A DNA stretch of 64,000 bases, from contig NZ_KE384309.1 in the NCBI RefSeq assembly GCF_000425125.1, positions 83,379-147,378 of the forward strand. Reading direction: 5' to 3'. Under the pieces are notes generated by a model. It had not been told where the DNA came from. It made no database searches and saw only the letters and a list, made by a program, of their open reading frames with translations. The translations under genes were made by a program, and so were the position numbers. This document shows, one piece after another, positions 25,403-35,073 of the stretch; the first letter of the stretch is position 1; each line of letters starts with the position of its first letter. This stretch comes from Paenibacillus taiwanensis DSM 18679 (lineage in GTDB: Bacteria > Bacillota > Bacilli > Paenibacillales > Paenibacillaceae).

Positions 25403-27004
25403 CTAGTTGTTAGTAAGCGATTGTTGATACTGTGACCAAAGCGTATTCACATTAATACCAGTAATCGCTTGAATTTGATTCTCTTTCCATACTAGGATGT
25501 CATTTGGTTGCAATCCATATGGGATCATACTAGTTGCATTTAAAGCCCTAATGAAACCACGGTGCTTCGTATCCTCAATCCAGCGGATGAAGTTGGCGGT
25601 TCCATTGCTGTGCCAAGTTCCGCCAACTCCGATACCATAGCGGTTATGGTAACCAGTTGCGAAACGTAAACTATCTGCAATCGCTTCCACATCAAAGTTG
25701 CTGTATTGATAAGCATGGCCTAGTTCATGGTAGAGCATGCCTATAATTTCGTCGCGTAATGAATGGTTGGGATTAGATGCAACGTTTGCAAGATGCTGTG
25801 AGCTGATACCTAACGTCTTCAACTCACTATCACCCGATATCCAAGCTGCTCCAGGTACGTTTTCAATTTTCACCAATATTTTTTTTACACTAAGCGGCAT
25901 ATGTAACGGGTTTTTGTAGAAAATTTCGTTTACTTTACGAAGAATAGCCGAAATATCTTGCTCAGCGTTAGGCATAGCTTGTTCAAACAAAGTGCTTCCC
26001 GACAGGTTTTGAATTTCGATGATCGGGTTTTCGGTATGCCACATGTCATTGAGGCGGGAAAATTCGACTTCACTCAATTGCACCGTATAGCCGCTATGAT
26101 TTTGAATATTGTTAAGTTTATAATACCGGTAGGATGTCGTGTTGTTATTTAAGAGGTAATGTTTGCGTTGATGTCTCAAATTGAAGTTTTCGTTACTTTT
26201 AGTGTCTAGGGCTGTCCAGTTAACCGTATCATTTGATCCCTGTAACACCCAACTTTTCGGATCACCATCGGTACTATTGTTGTTTGATTTGGCAGATGTA
26301 AGCGCGTAACCATCAATCGTGACTTGCTCACCGAAGTCGAACTGCAACCATGCCGTATTGTTATAAGTTAACCACTTGGTCGTGCTTGTCCCATCCACGA
26401 GATTAGCTTTCGTATCAGAGGGAGCATTTTCTCCGCTGGCGGTAACCGTAGGTATAATCGTCTTTACCGTATGCAGTTCCTCTCCGAACAGTTTAATTTC
26501 AGATAACTGCAACAGTTGACCGTTTTCATATTGATTTACAAAGGAGTCGAATTTTACAAATTTGTATGCAGTTGTGTTGGCAAATGAGTAGGTTTTTGTT
26601 TGATGTCGAGCAGTAAAGGATTGATTCTGCTGGGTATCCAAATTGGTCCAGGTTGTTCCATCGTTAGATCCTTTTAAGGTCCAACTTTTTGGATCTCTTC
26701 CCGGCTCATCTTCAGCAGATGTAATGGTGTAGGAGTTAACGACCTTTGGAGTGGGAAATTCATATTGCAGCCATGCCGGGGAATTAAAGGTTAACCATTT
26801 TGAAAATATATATTGGTCGAATGCTTTATTTTTCCCTTGATCTGATCCATTCTCACCACTCGCGGATACCGTGCCGCCTACAGCCAAATTAATCGGAATG
26901 GTAGTAGTCGTAGAATCGGCCGCCACAGCTGTAGGAACATATACATTGCTGTTGACACCTAATCCTATTGCGACAGCTAAGAGTGCAGCGCCTATTTTGT
27001 TCAT
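25403..27004 (-). CDS. Secreted metallopeptidase with two discoidin domains
   Basis: This is a secreted protein of 533 residues. A signal peptide ends near residue 29 (AVAAD). Two F5/8 type C (discoidin) domains follow at about 39-174 and 182-316; both contain the DPKSW-LKGSNDGT type motif and probably bind sugars or surface polymers. The C-terminal region resembles the basic secretory protein peptidase family, with zinc motif H426-E-L-G-H430, then EAIADSLRFATGYH and a WxxY-type end. The open frame reaches back to 27082, but AGAGGGG before ATG 27004 and the signal peptide fix the start. It is flanked by two related serine hydrolases. Confidence 0.82.
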   Translation of the reverse strand: MNKIGAALLAVAIGLGVNSNVYVPTAVAADSTTTTIPINLAVGGTVSASGENGSDQGKNKAFDQYIFSKWLTFNSPAWLQYEFPTPKVVNSYTITSAEDEPGRDPKSWTLKGSNDGTTWTNLDTQQNQSFTARHQTKTYSFANTTAYKFVKFDSFVNQYENGQLLQLSEIKLFGEELHTVKTIIPTVTASGENAPSDTKANLVDGTSTTKWLTYNNTAWLQFDFGEQVTIDGYALTSAKSNNNSTDGDPKSWVLQGSNDTVNWTALDTKSNENFNLRHQRKHYLLNNNTTSYRYYKLNNIQNHSGYTVQLSEVEFSRLNDMWHTENPIIEIQNLSGSTLFEQAMPNAEQDISAILRKVNEIFYKNPLHMPLSVKKILVKIENVPGAAWISGDSELKTLGISSQHLANVASNPNHSLRDEIIGMLYHELGHAYQYSNFDVEAIADSLRFATGYHNRYGIGVGGTWHSNGTANFIRWIEDTKHRGFIRALNATSMIPYGLQPNDILVWKENQIQAITGINVNTLWSQYQQSLTNN

Positions 27005-27213
27005 GTTGTCCCCTCTTCTTTCCATAATAAATGTAGTATTATTGCCGATCATTGAGAATGAGCGGTAGACTCCTTTCTTCAAATTAATGTGATAATTATG
27101 TAAAACTATATCACAAATAATCGAGTTGTCGCCGTTATTTAATTGTAGTTATTTTGTAAACGAAAAGGACACAATTAGACCCATACAGCTACCACTTTAT
27201 AGTGGGGATAGAA

Positions 27214-27246
27214 AAAAGACTCGCGAGCCTACACTCCGAGTCTTTT
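27214..27246 (-). terminator. Terminator of the second serine hydrolase gene
   Basis: On the minus strand AAAAGACTCG (27246-27237) pairs with CGAGTCTTTT (27223-27214), continuing into a U run. Confidence 0.85.
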
Positions 27247-27299
27247 CTTTTTACGGTTAAAATGTGGATGCTTGGTAGACTTGAACAACTACTTAATTG

Positions 27300-29372
27300 T
27301 TATTTTAAGGTAAGTTTTATTTGGACGCCGGCGTCACCTGCAAATACAATCATCCCTTTTTTAGGTAGTTCGATGTCTGCTGTTTTGCCTTGTCCCAGAG
27401 CATACTTGACAGATGTTCCTTTCTCATCAATTAAAGAAAAGGAGCTGTTGGCAGGCATCGTAACGGTTAGCTTCTTGTTTGTTGCAGCATCGGGAATGGA
27501 AAACCATCTAGCGTAGCCGTTAGGCTGGATTGTAACGGTAGACTGCGCGCCTGCGTATAGAGGTTTAATCGCATCTTCCGATACGCCCAATACACCTGCG
27601 GATACCAAGTACTCAATACCATCCTTGGAAATGAAATTGTATTCCATCGTATCACGGCCATTCATTCCAGGAATGTTTAATTGACTAGCGGCTGAGGTGG
27701 CGCTTGTAATCAGCTTATCATCCACATATCCCGGAAGTCCGTCAACTTTATTTATGCCAATACCCCCCATGAGCAAATATAAAATCGAAGTGTATTTCTC
27801 GGTTACAGGGTAATATTTCTTCCCTTCGCGTGCTTTCCAAGCCGTATCTGCTTGGGCTGGAAGGTCATTAGCAGCTAGCTTTTCCGCCATCAGATGTGAT
27901 AAGGCGATTTGCCCGAGATTAGGAATCTCCTGATACATTTGCGACCAAATATAAGTCCGTCCGTTTTCTTTCGTCACAAAGCTCATTTTAGTTAAGCCAT
28001 CTTCTGTAACAAAAGTGCCATCAGCAGTATACACATACTTCTGACTAGGTGCTTCTGGTATATTAACTGGGGATATGGTCATCTCCCCGCTTTCTATCAT
28101 TGTCACTTTCATGATTTGACCGGTTGCCCCGTAATATCCTGCATGTTTAGTTATGTTGGCTGGTATCGAAGCCTTGACAGGTTTCCCAAAAGATTTGGCA
28201 GGTTGGAACTCTTTAATTGTGCCTTTTGTCTTTAACGTTTGGAGTAGAATTTCGTTCGCTAATAATGCATTTAGGGTGCTGGAACCACCTGAAGATAGTA
28301 CAGCAGCAGCCATATTGTGCTCTGGAAGAACAACAAGGGAGGCATGGTACAAAATGGTGTCCCCACCTTTGTTAACGGCTTTAATGCCGTAGTTGTTGAA
28401 TGGATAGAGCTTTACACTGTCCCAGCCTAATCCGTAGTTAACGATGCTGTCCTTGTCGTCGGGCCAAAGTCCTTTTTTGTACTCTTCTTGCTGCATTGCT
28501 TTAGCTGATTGATTCGATAGAACCCCTTTTCCTTGACCAGTGAATAATTGGGAAAAGCGTGCAATATCCTCCGCAGTTGAATAAATTCCACCAGTGCCGA
28601 GTACGTTAACGGACTCCACAGGTAATTGGCCTTTATGAGCGGGATGGTACACGGCTGCAAATTTGGCAGCATCCACGTTATCGATCGGTGTATTCGTATG
28701 TTTCATGCCAAGAGGTGAGGTTATATGTTTATGCAAATAAGTTGTAAAATCCAAACCGCTAACTTTCTCAACGAGAATTTCAGCTAACGTAAATCCATCA
28801 TTACAATATACAGAGTATGCGCCTGGATCGGCTTTTAACGATTGCTCTTGCAAGTTGTGTAAAAGAGTATCATGCGCATGCGTGTCATTGTCTCCTAACA
28901 AGAAGGCACTAGGAAATGTAGAACCACGCAGACCAGACGAATGATTTAACAGCATCCGAGGTGTTATTTTTTTGTAACGCTCATCCTTCATCTTGAATTC
29001 CGGTATATATTGAACCAGCGGCTTATCCAGATCTACTTTGCCATCTTCCACCAACTTCATGACGGCAACCGTGGTGAACATTTTGCTCGTTGAGCCGATA
29101 CCGTACATCGTCTCGTTATTCAGTGGTATTTTGTTGCCTTCATCATTAACTCCTGTTTGTCCAGATACTACAATGTCGCCGTTATCAATGAGTGCGTATT
29201 GTACGCTTACTGTGCCAAGCGTTTTCACAAGCAGGTCAGCCTTTTCAGCAGCCAGCTTTTGAATGCCTTCATAGGATGATGCTTTAACAGAAGATTGTGC
29301 CATGACTCCCGCGGGTAGCAGCATCGTGAACGTGAGTATGACAGCCAATATCCATGATAATTTTCTTTTCAT
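27300..29372 (-). CDS. Secreted beta-lactamase-family serine hydrolase, paralogue 2
   Basis: This 690-residue paralogue of the gene at 23155 shares its whole layout: signal peptide ending near residue 25 (VMAQSS), STSK in [12 protein letters not shown] in [17 protein letters not shown], and a C-terminal region of about 300 residues with matching segments such as YTSILYL and GMIVFAGDAGVQIKLTLK. It is encoded on the other strand, with the metallopeptidase gene lying between the pair. It lacks the TTCAT-repeat promoter; a different palindrome lies upstream (29454). AGGAGG precedes the ATG. Confidence 0.85.
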   Translation of the reverse strand: MKRKLSWILAVILTFTMLLPAGVMAQSSVKASSYEGIQKLAAEKADLLVKTLGTVSVQYALIDNGDIVVSGQTGVNDEGNKIPLNNETMYGIGSTSKMFTTVAVMKLVEDGKVDLDKPLVQYIPEFKMKDERYKKITPRMLLNHSSGLRGSTFPSAFLLGDNDTHAHDTLLHNLQEQSLKADPGAYSVYCNDGFTLAEILVEKVSGLDFTTYLHKHITSPLGMKHTNTPIDNVDAAKFAAVYHPAHKGQLPVESVNVLGTGGIYSTAEDIARFSQLFTGQGKGVLSNQSAKAMQQEEYKKGLWPDDKDSIVNYGLGWDSVKLYPFNNYGIKAVNKGGDTILYHASLVVLPEHNMAAAVLSSGGSSTLNALLANEILLQTLKTKGTIKEFQPAKSFGKPVKASIPANITKHAGYYGATGQIMKVTMIESGEMTISPVNIPEAPSQKYVYTADGTFVTEDGLTKMSFVTKENGRTYIWSQMYQEIPNLGQIALSHLMAEKLAANDLPAQADTAWKAREGKKYYPVTEKYTSILYLLMGGIGINKVDGLPGYVDDKLITSATSAASQLNIPGMNGRDTMEYNFISKDGIEYLVSAGVLGVSEDAIKPLYAGAQSTVTIQPNGYARWFSIPDAATNKKLTVTMPANSSFSLIDEKGTSVKYALGQGKTADIELPKKGMIVFAGDAGVQIKLTLK

Positions 29373-29453
29373 TTATTTTCCTCCTTTTGATAGGTTCACA
29401 GGTTAATACGAGTGGGATTTATAATTAGTTCATACATATTCCAAATTCGACCA

Positions 29454-29487
29454 TTACAATATTGTAAGATTCATAATTGCAAGATTC
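29454..29487 (-). promoter_or_regulatory. Palindrome and direct repeat upstream of the second serine hydrolase
   Basis: TTACAATATTGTAA at 29454-29467 is a perfect 14-bp palindrome. It runs into two direct repeats, ATTGTAAGATTC (29461) and ATTGCAAGATTC (29476), 15 bases apart. This looks like a regulator site. It recalls TACA/TGTA dyads bound by BlaI-type repressors, but the spacing differs. Confidence 0.4.
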
Positions 29488-29646
29488 GACAGTAATTGCA
29501 TCTAAAACATGCTGTCACTTACTATAGAAAAAGATATTTCCTATTGGATAGGATAACGGAGAATGGAATTTTAAAAATAATACTAAAGTCTCAAAACTAT
29601 TTGCGTCTTCCATGCATCATACGAATGACTAAAGGGGGAGACACAG

Positions 29647-30177
29647 ATGGAACAGAAGACGCTGATCACCCGTGCCATGAAGGGAGACCACGACTGCTTT
29701 GCGATTGCAGTTGAGCAGATTCAGGACCGCTCCTATCGTATTGCATACAGTTACTTGCATGACGAGGCAGCAAGTATGGATGCAGTGTGTGATGCGGTAG
29801 AAAAGGCGTTTATCCATATTGGCAAGCTGCGTGAGCCTGAGAAATTTGCGACATGGTTCACACAGATCGTCATTAACCAGTGTAGAATGCAACTGCGTAA
29901 AAGGCAGCCCATTATATATACCGATGACGACGATAGTCTTGGATTCGCAGAAACTCCACCGAGTGATGAGCTTATGGATTTACAGGCCTTGATGGATCAA
30001 CTGCCGCCAATGACACGTACGATGATCCAATTAAAGTACATACAAGGATATACGTTGGATGAGATTGCAGATATGACTGAGCTGCCGCCTGGGACAGTAA
30101 GAACTAAAATTTACAAAGCTGTCAAGCAAATCAAGCTTGCGATGTGCTCGGAGGAAAAGGAGGCGTGCTTACGATGA
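29647..30177 (+). CDS. ECF-type RNA polymerase sigma factor
   Basis: This is a 176-residue extracytoplasmic-function sigma factor. Region 2 covers about residues 20-90 (AYSYLHDEAASMDAVCDAVEKAF, then ATWFTQIVINQCRM), and region 4 about 110-165 with the helix-turn-helix YTLDEIADMTELPPGTVRTKIYKA. It overlaps the anti-sigma gene by 4 bases (ATGA), so the pair is coupled. Such pairs usually respond to envelope stress and activate their own promoter; I could not identify that promoter with confidence. Confidence 0.92.
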   Translation: MEQKTLITRAMKGDHDCFAIAVEQIQDRSYRIAYSYLHDEAASMDAVCDAVEKAFIHIGKLREPEKFATWFTQIVINQCRMQLRKRQPIIYTDDDDSLGFAETPPSDELMDLQALMDQLPPMTRTMIQLKYIQGYTLDEIADMTELPPGTVRTKIYKAVKQIKLAMCSEEKEACLR

Positions 30178-32747
30178 GAGATGAAGAATTTGAACTGGAA
30201 CTGGAACAAATGTTCAAAAGTCTCCCGGAGATTCCTGTGCCTGAACTTCTGGCGGATCGAGTCAAGCAGCGAGTGGATTCCGTCGTTCGCAAGCGGCGGC
30301 GTATAACGTGGACCAAACGTTCGCTTGGAACAGCAGCGGCAGGCGTACTGCTATTTTCTGGTTCAGTAATGCTGGTGCCGTCCTTCGCCGTATACGCCAA
30401 GCAAATACCAGGGATAGAAGCTGCCGTGAGGTGGCTGCAAAGTGCGGGCGAGTATATGGGGGTTAATCACGCCAAGCAACACGGATATTATCCGGTAGCA
30501 CCGTATGTGACCTCGTGGGGGGAACGCGAGGTAAGTATAGATCATTTATATCTTGAAGATGACTACATTCATTTGACCGTGACGATGAAGGGGAAGGACA
30601 TTGAGGAGGCATTACGCAACAATCGACTTGTAAATGCTGAAGTGGAGTTTACCGCTACGACACCAGAATTGTCCGAACATAGTGTTGCCAGCAACACAGA
30701 TTCCAGCATTGGATATTCTGTGGACAGCCCTGAGGAGAGTCGGAAGCGGTATGAAGGGCGAATGAACGATATCTATGTCACTAAGATCGCCTATAACTTG
30801 GACCCTGCTTATGTGGAAGAGCTACGCGCTAGTAAGCAGCCCCGCTTTATAACGATAAAGTTAGAGAAAATAAAAAGGAATAAGGAATTTAAAATTACGC
30901 ACAAGGAAAGCAAGGAAATTCAAGTTCCTTTGGGAGCAGAAAATTTTAAACCTGCACGAATCGTCAAGCTGGATCAAGATTGGAATATGGCGGATCAAGC
31001 ATTTCAACAAGTGTATTTGGACAATATTCGAATTTACCCGACACGGATGCTGCTAGACGTAGGCACCCGCATAGATGGCGGCGGCAGATTTGAATTAAAC
31101 CCACCGAACAAATGGGATGACATTCAAGACAATGTGAAGCTTACAGATGAGACAGGGAAAGTGTATCCTATTTTATCCGCAGGAATTGACAGGAGCATGT
31201 TAAATGGTGTGACTCGCAGTATGTGGGAGTTCATTCCATCCATCTATTTTGACGACAAGCCAAAGAAGATGAAGCTGCACTTGAATAAAGTATGGATGAC
31301 GCAGTATAAGATCGCTGACCAATTTACGATCCGTATGGATGATCAATACCCCAAAAAAATTCATTATCGGGGGAAAGAAGTTGTCATTGCAGGCGTATCT
31401 TACTCGAATGGCTATATTCGTTTGCGTGTGGAAGCAGACGGAATTGGCAACAATCCATTAGAGAGCGCATTTCTGACGTATGAGCCCTATTACTTGAAGC
31501 TGCAAGAGCTAGACGGGGAGGAAAAATGGAAACAGAGAGGATTAGAGATTTACACACCTGAGACAAAAGCGATCCCGATGACGGGGAAACAGCTAGAAGA
31601 GAAGTATACTTCGCTTAGCGGAGCAGGCAGCGTAAGCTGGAGTCCTGAGTTTGGCTATTTTTCGAAAAATTTTGATGTTTGGGCAATGTCAGACCAGAAG
31701 ATGCCTGTCTATGACATGATGATTATGGCCCCCGAGCAGCAGGAATATAAGATAACCGCTCGTCGTTATCATGAGCCAATCGTCGTTAATCAGCAGCTTG
31801 AGTTTACCGTTCCAGGAGTTGGCTCAGCCAATGACCGTGTCGGGACGGTGCTACAGCCCGCTTATATGAAGACGGTTGCCGATTTGGACGATGATGTTGC
31901 CGAGAAGGCGTCACAAATCATGCGTCAAGTTGCAGGACGGAAAGTAGAACTATATGGTGTCGAGGAGTATAAAGGCTCAACCTATCACGATATTACGGTA
32001 TACAGCAAGGACAATAAAAGCTATGTGAAGCTGGACGAGAAACACGGAACGGCTGACGTTTATGTGGAAACAAGCTATAAAAATTTGGACCCGGCAAGCA
32101 AGCGGATTATTGAAGCGGAAACGGGTCTTAGTGAGCAACAACTGGCACTGCAAGTGCAAAAGGTAACAAGGAAAAAGGCGAAGGGCTCGCGGGACGTGGT
32201 GACATTACTAGAGAGCAAAGGAATGCGTGTTGTTGAAATGAAAGGTGAGCGTGTAACGAGTCTCTTTTATGAAGTGCCAGAGGATCTCATGAATCAGGAA
32301 GCAGTAAGAGTGGCTGAGCAAGCGGTTCATCATATGCTAGGCAAATATGTGAAGCTTGAGGGTTTCCGTCGTTCAATGGATATTGATAATAACAGAACAG
32401 TTGATGTCTACAGGCTTCAGAACAAGACAGGAAATGTTGATGTCAGTGTTGGCTACCGTACAGGGCAGATCGTAGACATTTCATGGAGTGATGTTTATGA
32501 GACACAGACGGACGACACAGAGAAAATGTTCCGGCAGTTTACGGATGAGCAGGTTATAGCGGCCGCATCTTCAGATGTGCTGAACATATTTGGCATTCGT
32601 CTGTCTGGGTATCAAGTAAGCCGAGATGAGGGAAGCAGTTTCTATACGTTTACGAAGCCAGGCCATCCTACGATAGAAGGGTACATGAACAGACATCAGA
32701 GGTTCAGTGACTATTTCCTGAAGCCACTTAACGGTAATCGGAATTAA
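30174..32747 (+). CDS. Large DUF4179-type anti-sigma factor
   Basis: This is the likely membrane-bound anti-sigma factor for the preceding ECF sigma factor. The first 50 residues form an acidic cytoplasmic domain, followed by a transmembrane helix at about residues 50-72. A DUF4179-like region follows (about 75-210), then several hundred extracellular residues. At 857 residues it is far longer than typical anti-sigma factors (about 200-450), so the outer part may act as a sensor. ATG 30174 overlaps the sigma stop; a longer frame from 30144 lies inside the sigma gene and lacks its own binding site. Confidence 0.82.
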   Translation: MRDEEFELELEQMFKSLPEIPVPELLADRVKQRVDSVVRKRRRITWTKRSLGTAAAGVLLFSGSVMLVPSFAVYAKQIPGIEAAVRWLQSAGEYMGVNHAKQHGYYPVAPYVTSWGEREVSIDHLYLEDDYIHLTVTMKGKDIEEALRNNRLVNAEVEFTATTPELSEHSVASNTDSSIGYSVDSPEESRKRYEGRMNDIYVTKIAYNLDPAYVEELRASKQPRFITIKLEKIKRNKEFKITHKESKEIQVPLGAENFKPARIVKLDQDWNMADQAFQQVYLDNIRIYPTRMLLDVGTRIDGGGRFELNPPNKWDDIQDNVKLTDETGKVYPILSAGIDRSMLNGVTRSMWEFIPSIYFDDKPKKMKLHLNKVWMTQYKIADQFTIRMDDQYPKKIHYRGKEVVIAGVSYSNGYIRLRVEADGIGNNPLESAFLTYEPYYLKLQELDGEEKWKQRGLEIYTPETKAIPMTGKQLEEKYTSLSGAGSVSWSPEFGYFSKNFDVWAMSDQKMPVYDMMIMAPEQQEYKITARRYHEPIVVNQQLEFTVPGVGSANDRVGTVLQPAYMKTVADLDDDVAEKASQIMRQVAGRKVELYGVEEYKGSTYHDITVYSKDNKSYVKLDEKHGTADVYVETSYKNLDPASKRIIEAETGLSEQQLALQVQKVTRKKAKGSRDVVTLLESKGMRVVEMKGERVTSLFYEVPEDLMNQEAVRVAEQAVHHMLGKYVKLEGFRRSMDIDNNRTVDVYRLQNKTGNVDVSVGYRTGQIVDISWSDVYETQTDDTEKMFRQFTDEQVIAAASSDVLNIFGIRLSGYQVSRDEGSSFYTFTKPGHPTIEGYMNRHQRFSDYFLKPLNGNRN

Positions 32748-32792
32748 CTTAAACAGACAACGCACAGCTAATCTAATCTGTAATGGGTGTGA

Positions 32793-32833
32793 CAATAAAC
32801 CAACTGGGCAGTTCAAGTCTAGTTGGTTTATTG
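32793..32833 (+). terminator. Terminator-like hairpin after the anti-sigma gene
   Basis: CAATAAACCAACT at 32793-32805 pairs perfectly with AGTTGGTTTATTG at 32821-32833. There is no T run beyond the stem, so efficiency is uncertain. Confidence 0.5.
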
Positions 32834-32931
32834 CTGCTTGTAGGTGTACGATGCAGACCAGAAGCCTATCGGTGGATAGAAATTTGGCTGGGTACGACTA
32901 GGGAACGACAATATCTACTTGTGATGTCAAA

Positions 32932-32978
32932 TAAAGAACCAAGCTGATACTTTTTCATGCAAGTTTCTGCTTGGTTCT
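32932..32978 (-). terminator. Terminator of the acetyltransferase gene
   Basis: On the minus strand AGAACCAAGC (32978-32969) pairs with GCTTGGTTCT (32944-32935), followed by TTATTT. Confidence 0.65.
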
Positions 32979-32989
32979 GCGTTTGAGGC

Positions 32990-33508
32990 TTATGAGGTGC
33001 CTTGATAGTCTGGACGAAGCTTCCAGCCAATCATCCCGTGCTCATGCTCGCACTGGACAAATCCTAGCTTCTCCAGCACGCGAATGGAAGCATTATTTGT
33101 ATCGAAGCAATCCGCTTCTATAACGGCAACTTTGCGGCTATCCCAGGCAAAGCTCACCAGTTCACGTACAGCTTCGGTAGCGTAGCCTAGGCCTTGATAA
33201 TTCGGCAGAAGCCCATAACCGATCTCTACTGCCCGCTTTTCATTCGGAACTCCTTTGAAGCCAATATCACCTACGACGGTTAACTTATCCTTGGCAATGA
33301 CAAACCAAATCCCCCAACCTAACAAGTCTGGATCAGCATCAAGCGCTGCCATATAATGAGCGAAGTGTGAGCCAAACGGATATTTGAGCAGAGATACGGT
33401 GGCATTCCAAGGTGCAGGAAGATCAATCTCGCCATCCTGAACTTGCGATCTCACGCATGGAATCAGAATTAACCGTGTAGTGTGCAAATGCAGTTGTGTG
33501 GCAGGCAT
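32990..33508 (-). CDS. GNAT-family N-acetyltransferase, RimJ/RimL-like
   Basis: This 172-residue acetyltransferase would transfer acetyl groups from acetyl-CoA to an amine, often an N-terminus of a protein or a small molecule. The acetyl-CoA-binding motif is GYGLLPNYQGLGYATEAV near residue 110, and the late motif NNASIRVLEKLGF near 145 marks the RimJ/RimL-type subfamily. AAGGAGG lies 8 bases before the ATG. It is monocistronic, with its own terminator at 32932. The substrate is unknown. Confidence 0.88.
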   Translation of the reverse strand: MPATQLHLHTTRLILIPCVRSQVQDGEIDLPAPWNATVSLLKYPFGSHFAHYMAALDADPDLLGWGIWFVIAKDKLTVVGDIGFKGVPNEKRAVEIGYGLLPNYQGLGYATEAVRELVSFAWDSRKVAVIEADCFDTNNASIRVLEKLGFVQCEHEHGMIGWKLRPDYQGTS

Positions 33509-33663
33509 TCAGGTAACCCTCCTTCGGCAAATTCCGTTGTCGGTTTCCTAATTATACCTTGATCGTGCCACAGCTTGAGGCACGGTTCAACCTTTATTTT
33601 CAGTTTTTCTTATTACAAGTTTGAATACGGGATTAGGATTGGATCGTTTGTTTGCCTAGTGTG

Positions 33664-34926
33664 TTAAGGGGACGGCCCTGTAACGACGGCAAGTGTTTCT
33701 AATTCCAACCACATCTGTTCATGAGCAGATGTCATATCTGCTTTTAGTGGCGCCGCAGCCATATATAACTCATGCAGCACACCATCATTATGGAGCCAGT
33801 CTCCTGGTTCAATAGGGGCATACCGGCCATCCTGCCACACAGCTTCCAGTTTCGGGCTGTAAGCAGGAACTGAGCATATGTCAGACTGTGAGTGTTTTTG
33901 GGATGACTTGAGACTTGTAAAGCGGTGCGGCCAGTAATCTGCTCGTGATCCTGTGTGGGGAACAGCCCGCATGAAGCGGGTGGCCCCTGTGTATACCTCC
34001 GGCATATCAAACAATAAGCTGTACAACTTTTTACCAAAAGCGATACGCTCAGCCAAACTATCAAAACGTTCCAATGTCAAACCAACTACGGACAAGGGCG
34101 CCTCTAGGCTCGGTACACCGATAGGAAAAATGACTTGATTCATCTGCAACCACCCGTGTGCACGGAATTCGATGCGCTGGATGGCGTATTTCTGATAATC
34201 GGGATGCTGAACGACACGTCCTTCTATAACGTGCTGCTCATTAATAATTAATGCAATGGTTAGAAGAGGGCTATTCGGCTGTATCCAGAATGATTCCCAG
34301 AACGGCGTCATAAAGGAAGAAACACCAAACTCCGGCAGCAAGTGAAACAAGCTTTTTCCTTGTCGTCGACTTAGTGTATACAGCATCAACTGCGGATACG
34401 CATCTCTAAATATGAGCGCATTGCAGCGTTCAAGCACCCGATAGGTCCAATGTCGATATTCCCCGTCCATAATGGAAGGCAGCCATTCTCCTTGTAAGTC
34501 GGTCATATTCCAGCCACCATTACGTGATACCATATGCGCTAACAGTGCCCAATGCAATTCTGGATAAGATTGATAGATGCGACCGTAGGCGGTTGTACGT
34601 GTAATGTTGTTCCGATTAGCGTTTTGTACACTTCTGTTAATATGGTGGATGATATCTCGTTCTTCACGACTGAACGCGGTAGACTTTATGGTGCGAACCT
34701 TTTGTTCTCCTGCGCGTTGCTTATCAAGCTCGGCTACGATCCAGCGAACTCGTTCTTCCACACGCTGCGCCTGTGCCCGATTCCATTCCAGTATATGAGG
34801 GGGTGAATGAACCCATTTGGCACTTAATTCAGCGACTCGACGTTTTAAGGCATCATAAGCTGTATCTGTCAGCTGCCGAAGGAATCTAATGAGCGCCTTC
34901 CATTGCATTTGTTTTGAGGTGCTCAT
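33664..34926 (-). CDS. DUF2515 family protein
   Basis: This 420-residue protein matches the DUF2515 family found in Bacillales (YppC-like); its function is unknown. Conserved stretches are NRNNITRTTAYGRIYQSYPELHWALLAHMVSRNGGWNMTDL near residue 105 and FLLPEFGVSSFMTPFWESFW-type text near 205. It has no signal peptide and appears soluble. AAAGGAG precedes the ATG. It stands alone between oppositely oriented genes. Confidence 0.75.
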   Translation of the reverse strand: MSTSKQMQWKALIRFLRQLTDTAYDALKRRVAELSAKWVHSPPHILEWNRAQAQRVEERVRWIVAELDKQRAGEQKVRTIKSTAFSREERDIIHHINRSVQNANRNNITRTTAYGRIYQSYPELHWALLAHMVSRNGGWNMTDLQGEWLPSIMDGEYRHWTYRVLERCNALIFRDAYPQLMLYTLSRRQGKSLFHLLPEFGVSSFMTPFWESFWIQPNSPLLTIALIINEQHVIEGRVVQHPDYQKYAIQRIEFRAHGWLQMNQVIFPIGVPSLEAPLSVVGLTLERFDSLAERIAFGKKLYSLLFDMPEVYTGATRFMRAVPHTGSRADYWPHRFTSLKSSQKHSQSDICSVPAYSPKLEAVWQDGRYAPIEPGDWLHNDGVLHELYMAAAPLKADMTSAHEQMWLELETLAVVTGPSP

Positions 34927-35013
34927 GGAACAGCTCCTTTCTCATCCGCATGCTTTAAAATATTAAATTTTTATTAGTATGCCCAATAAATGGGGATAAC
35001 TTCCATAGATGGT

Positions 35014-35043
35014 TTGACAACAAATTAGCAGATGATTTATGTT
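35014..35043 (+). promoter_or_regulatory. Candidate promoter of the thioredoxin-like gene
   Basis: A perfect TTGACA at 35014-35019 is followed after 18 bases by TATGTT (4 of 6 matches). Confidence 0.6.
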
Positions 35044-35073
35044 AGATTGAACATAGTGAGGAGGTGAATATTT

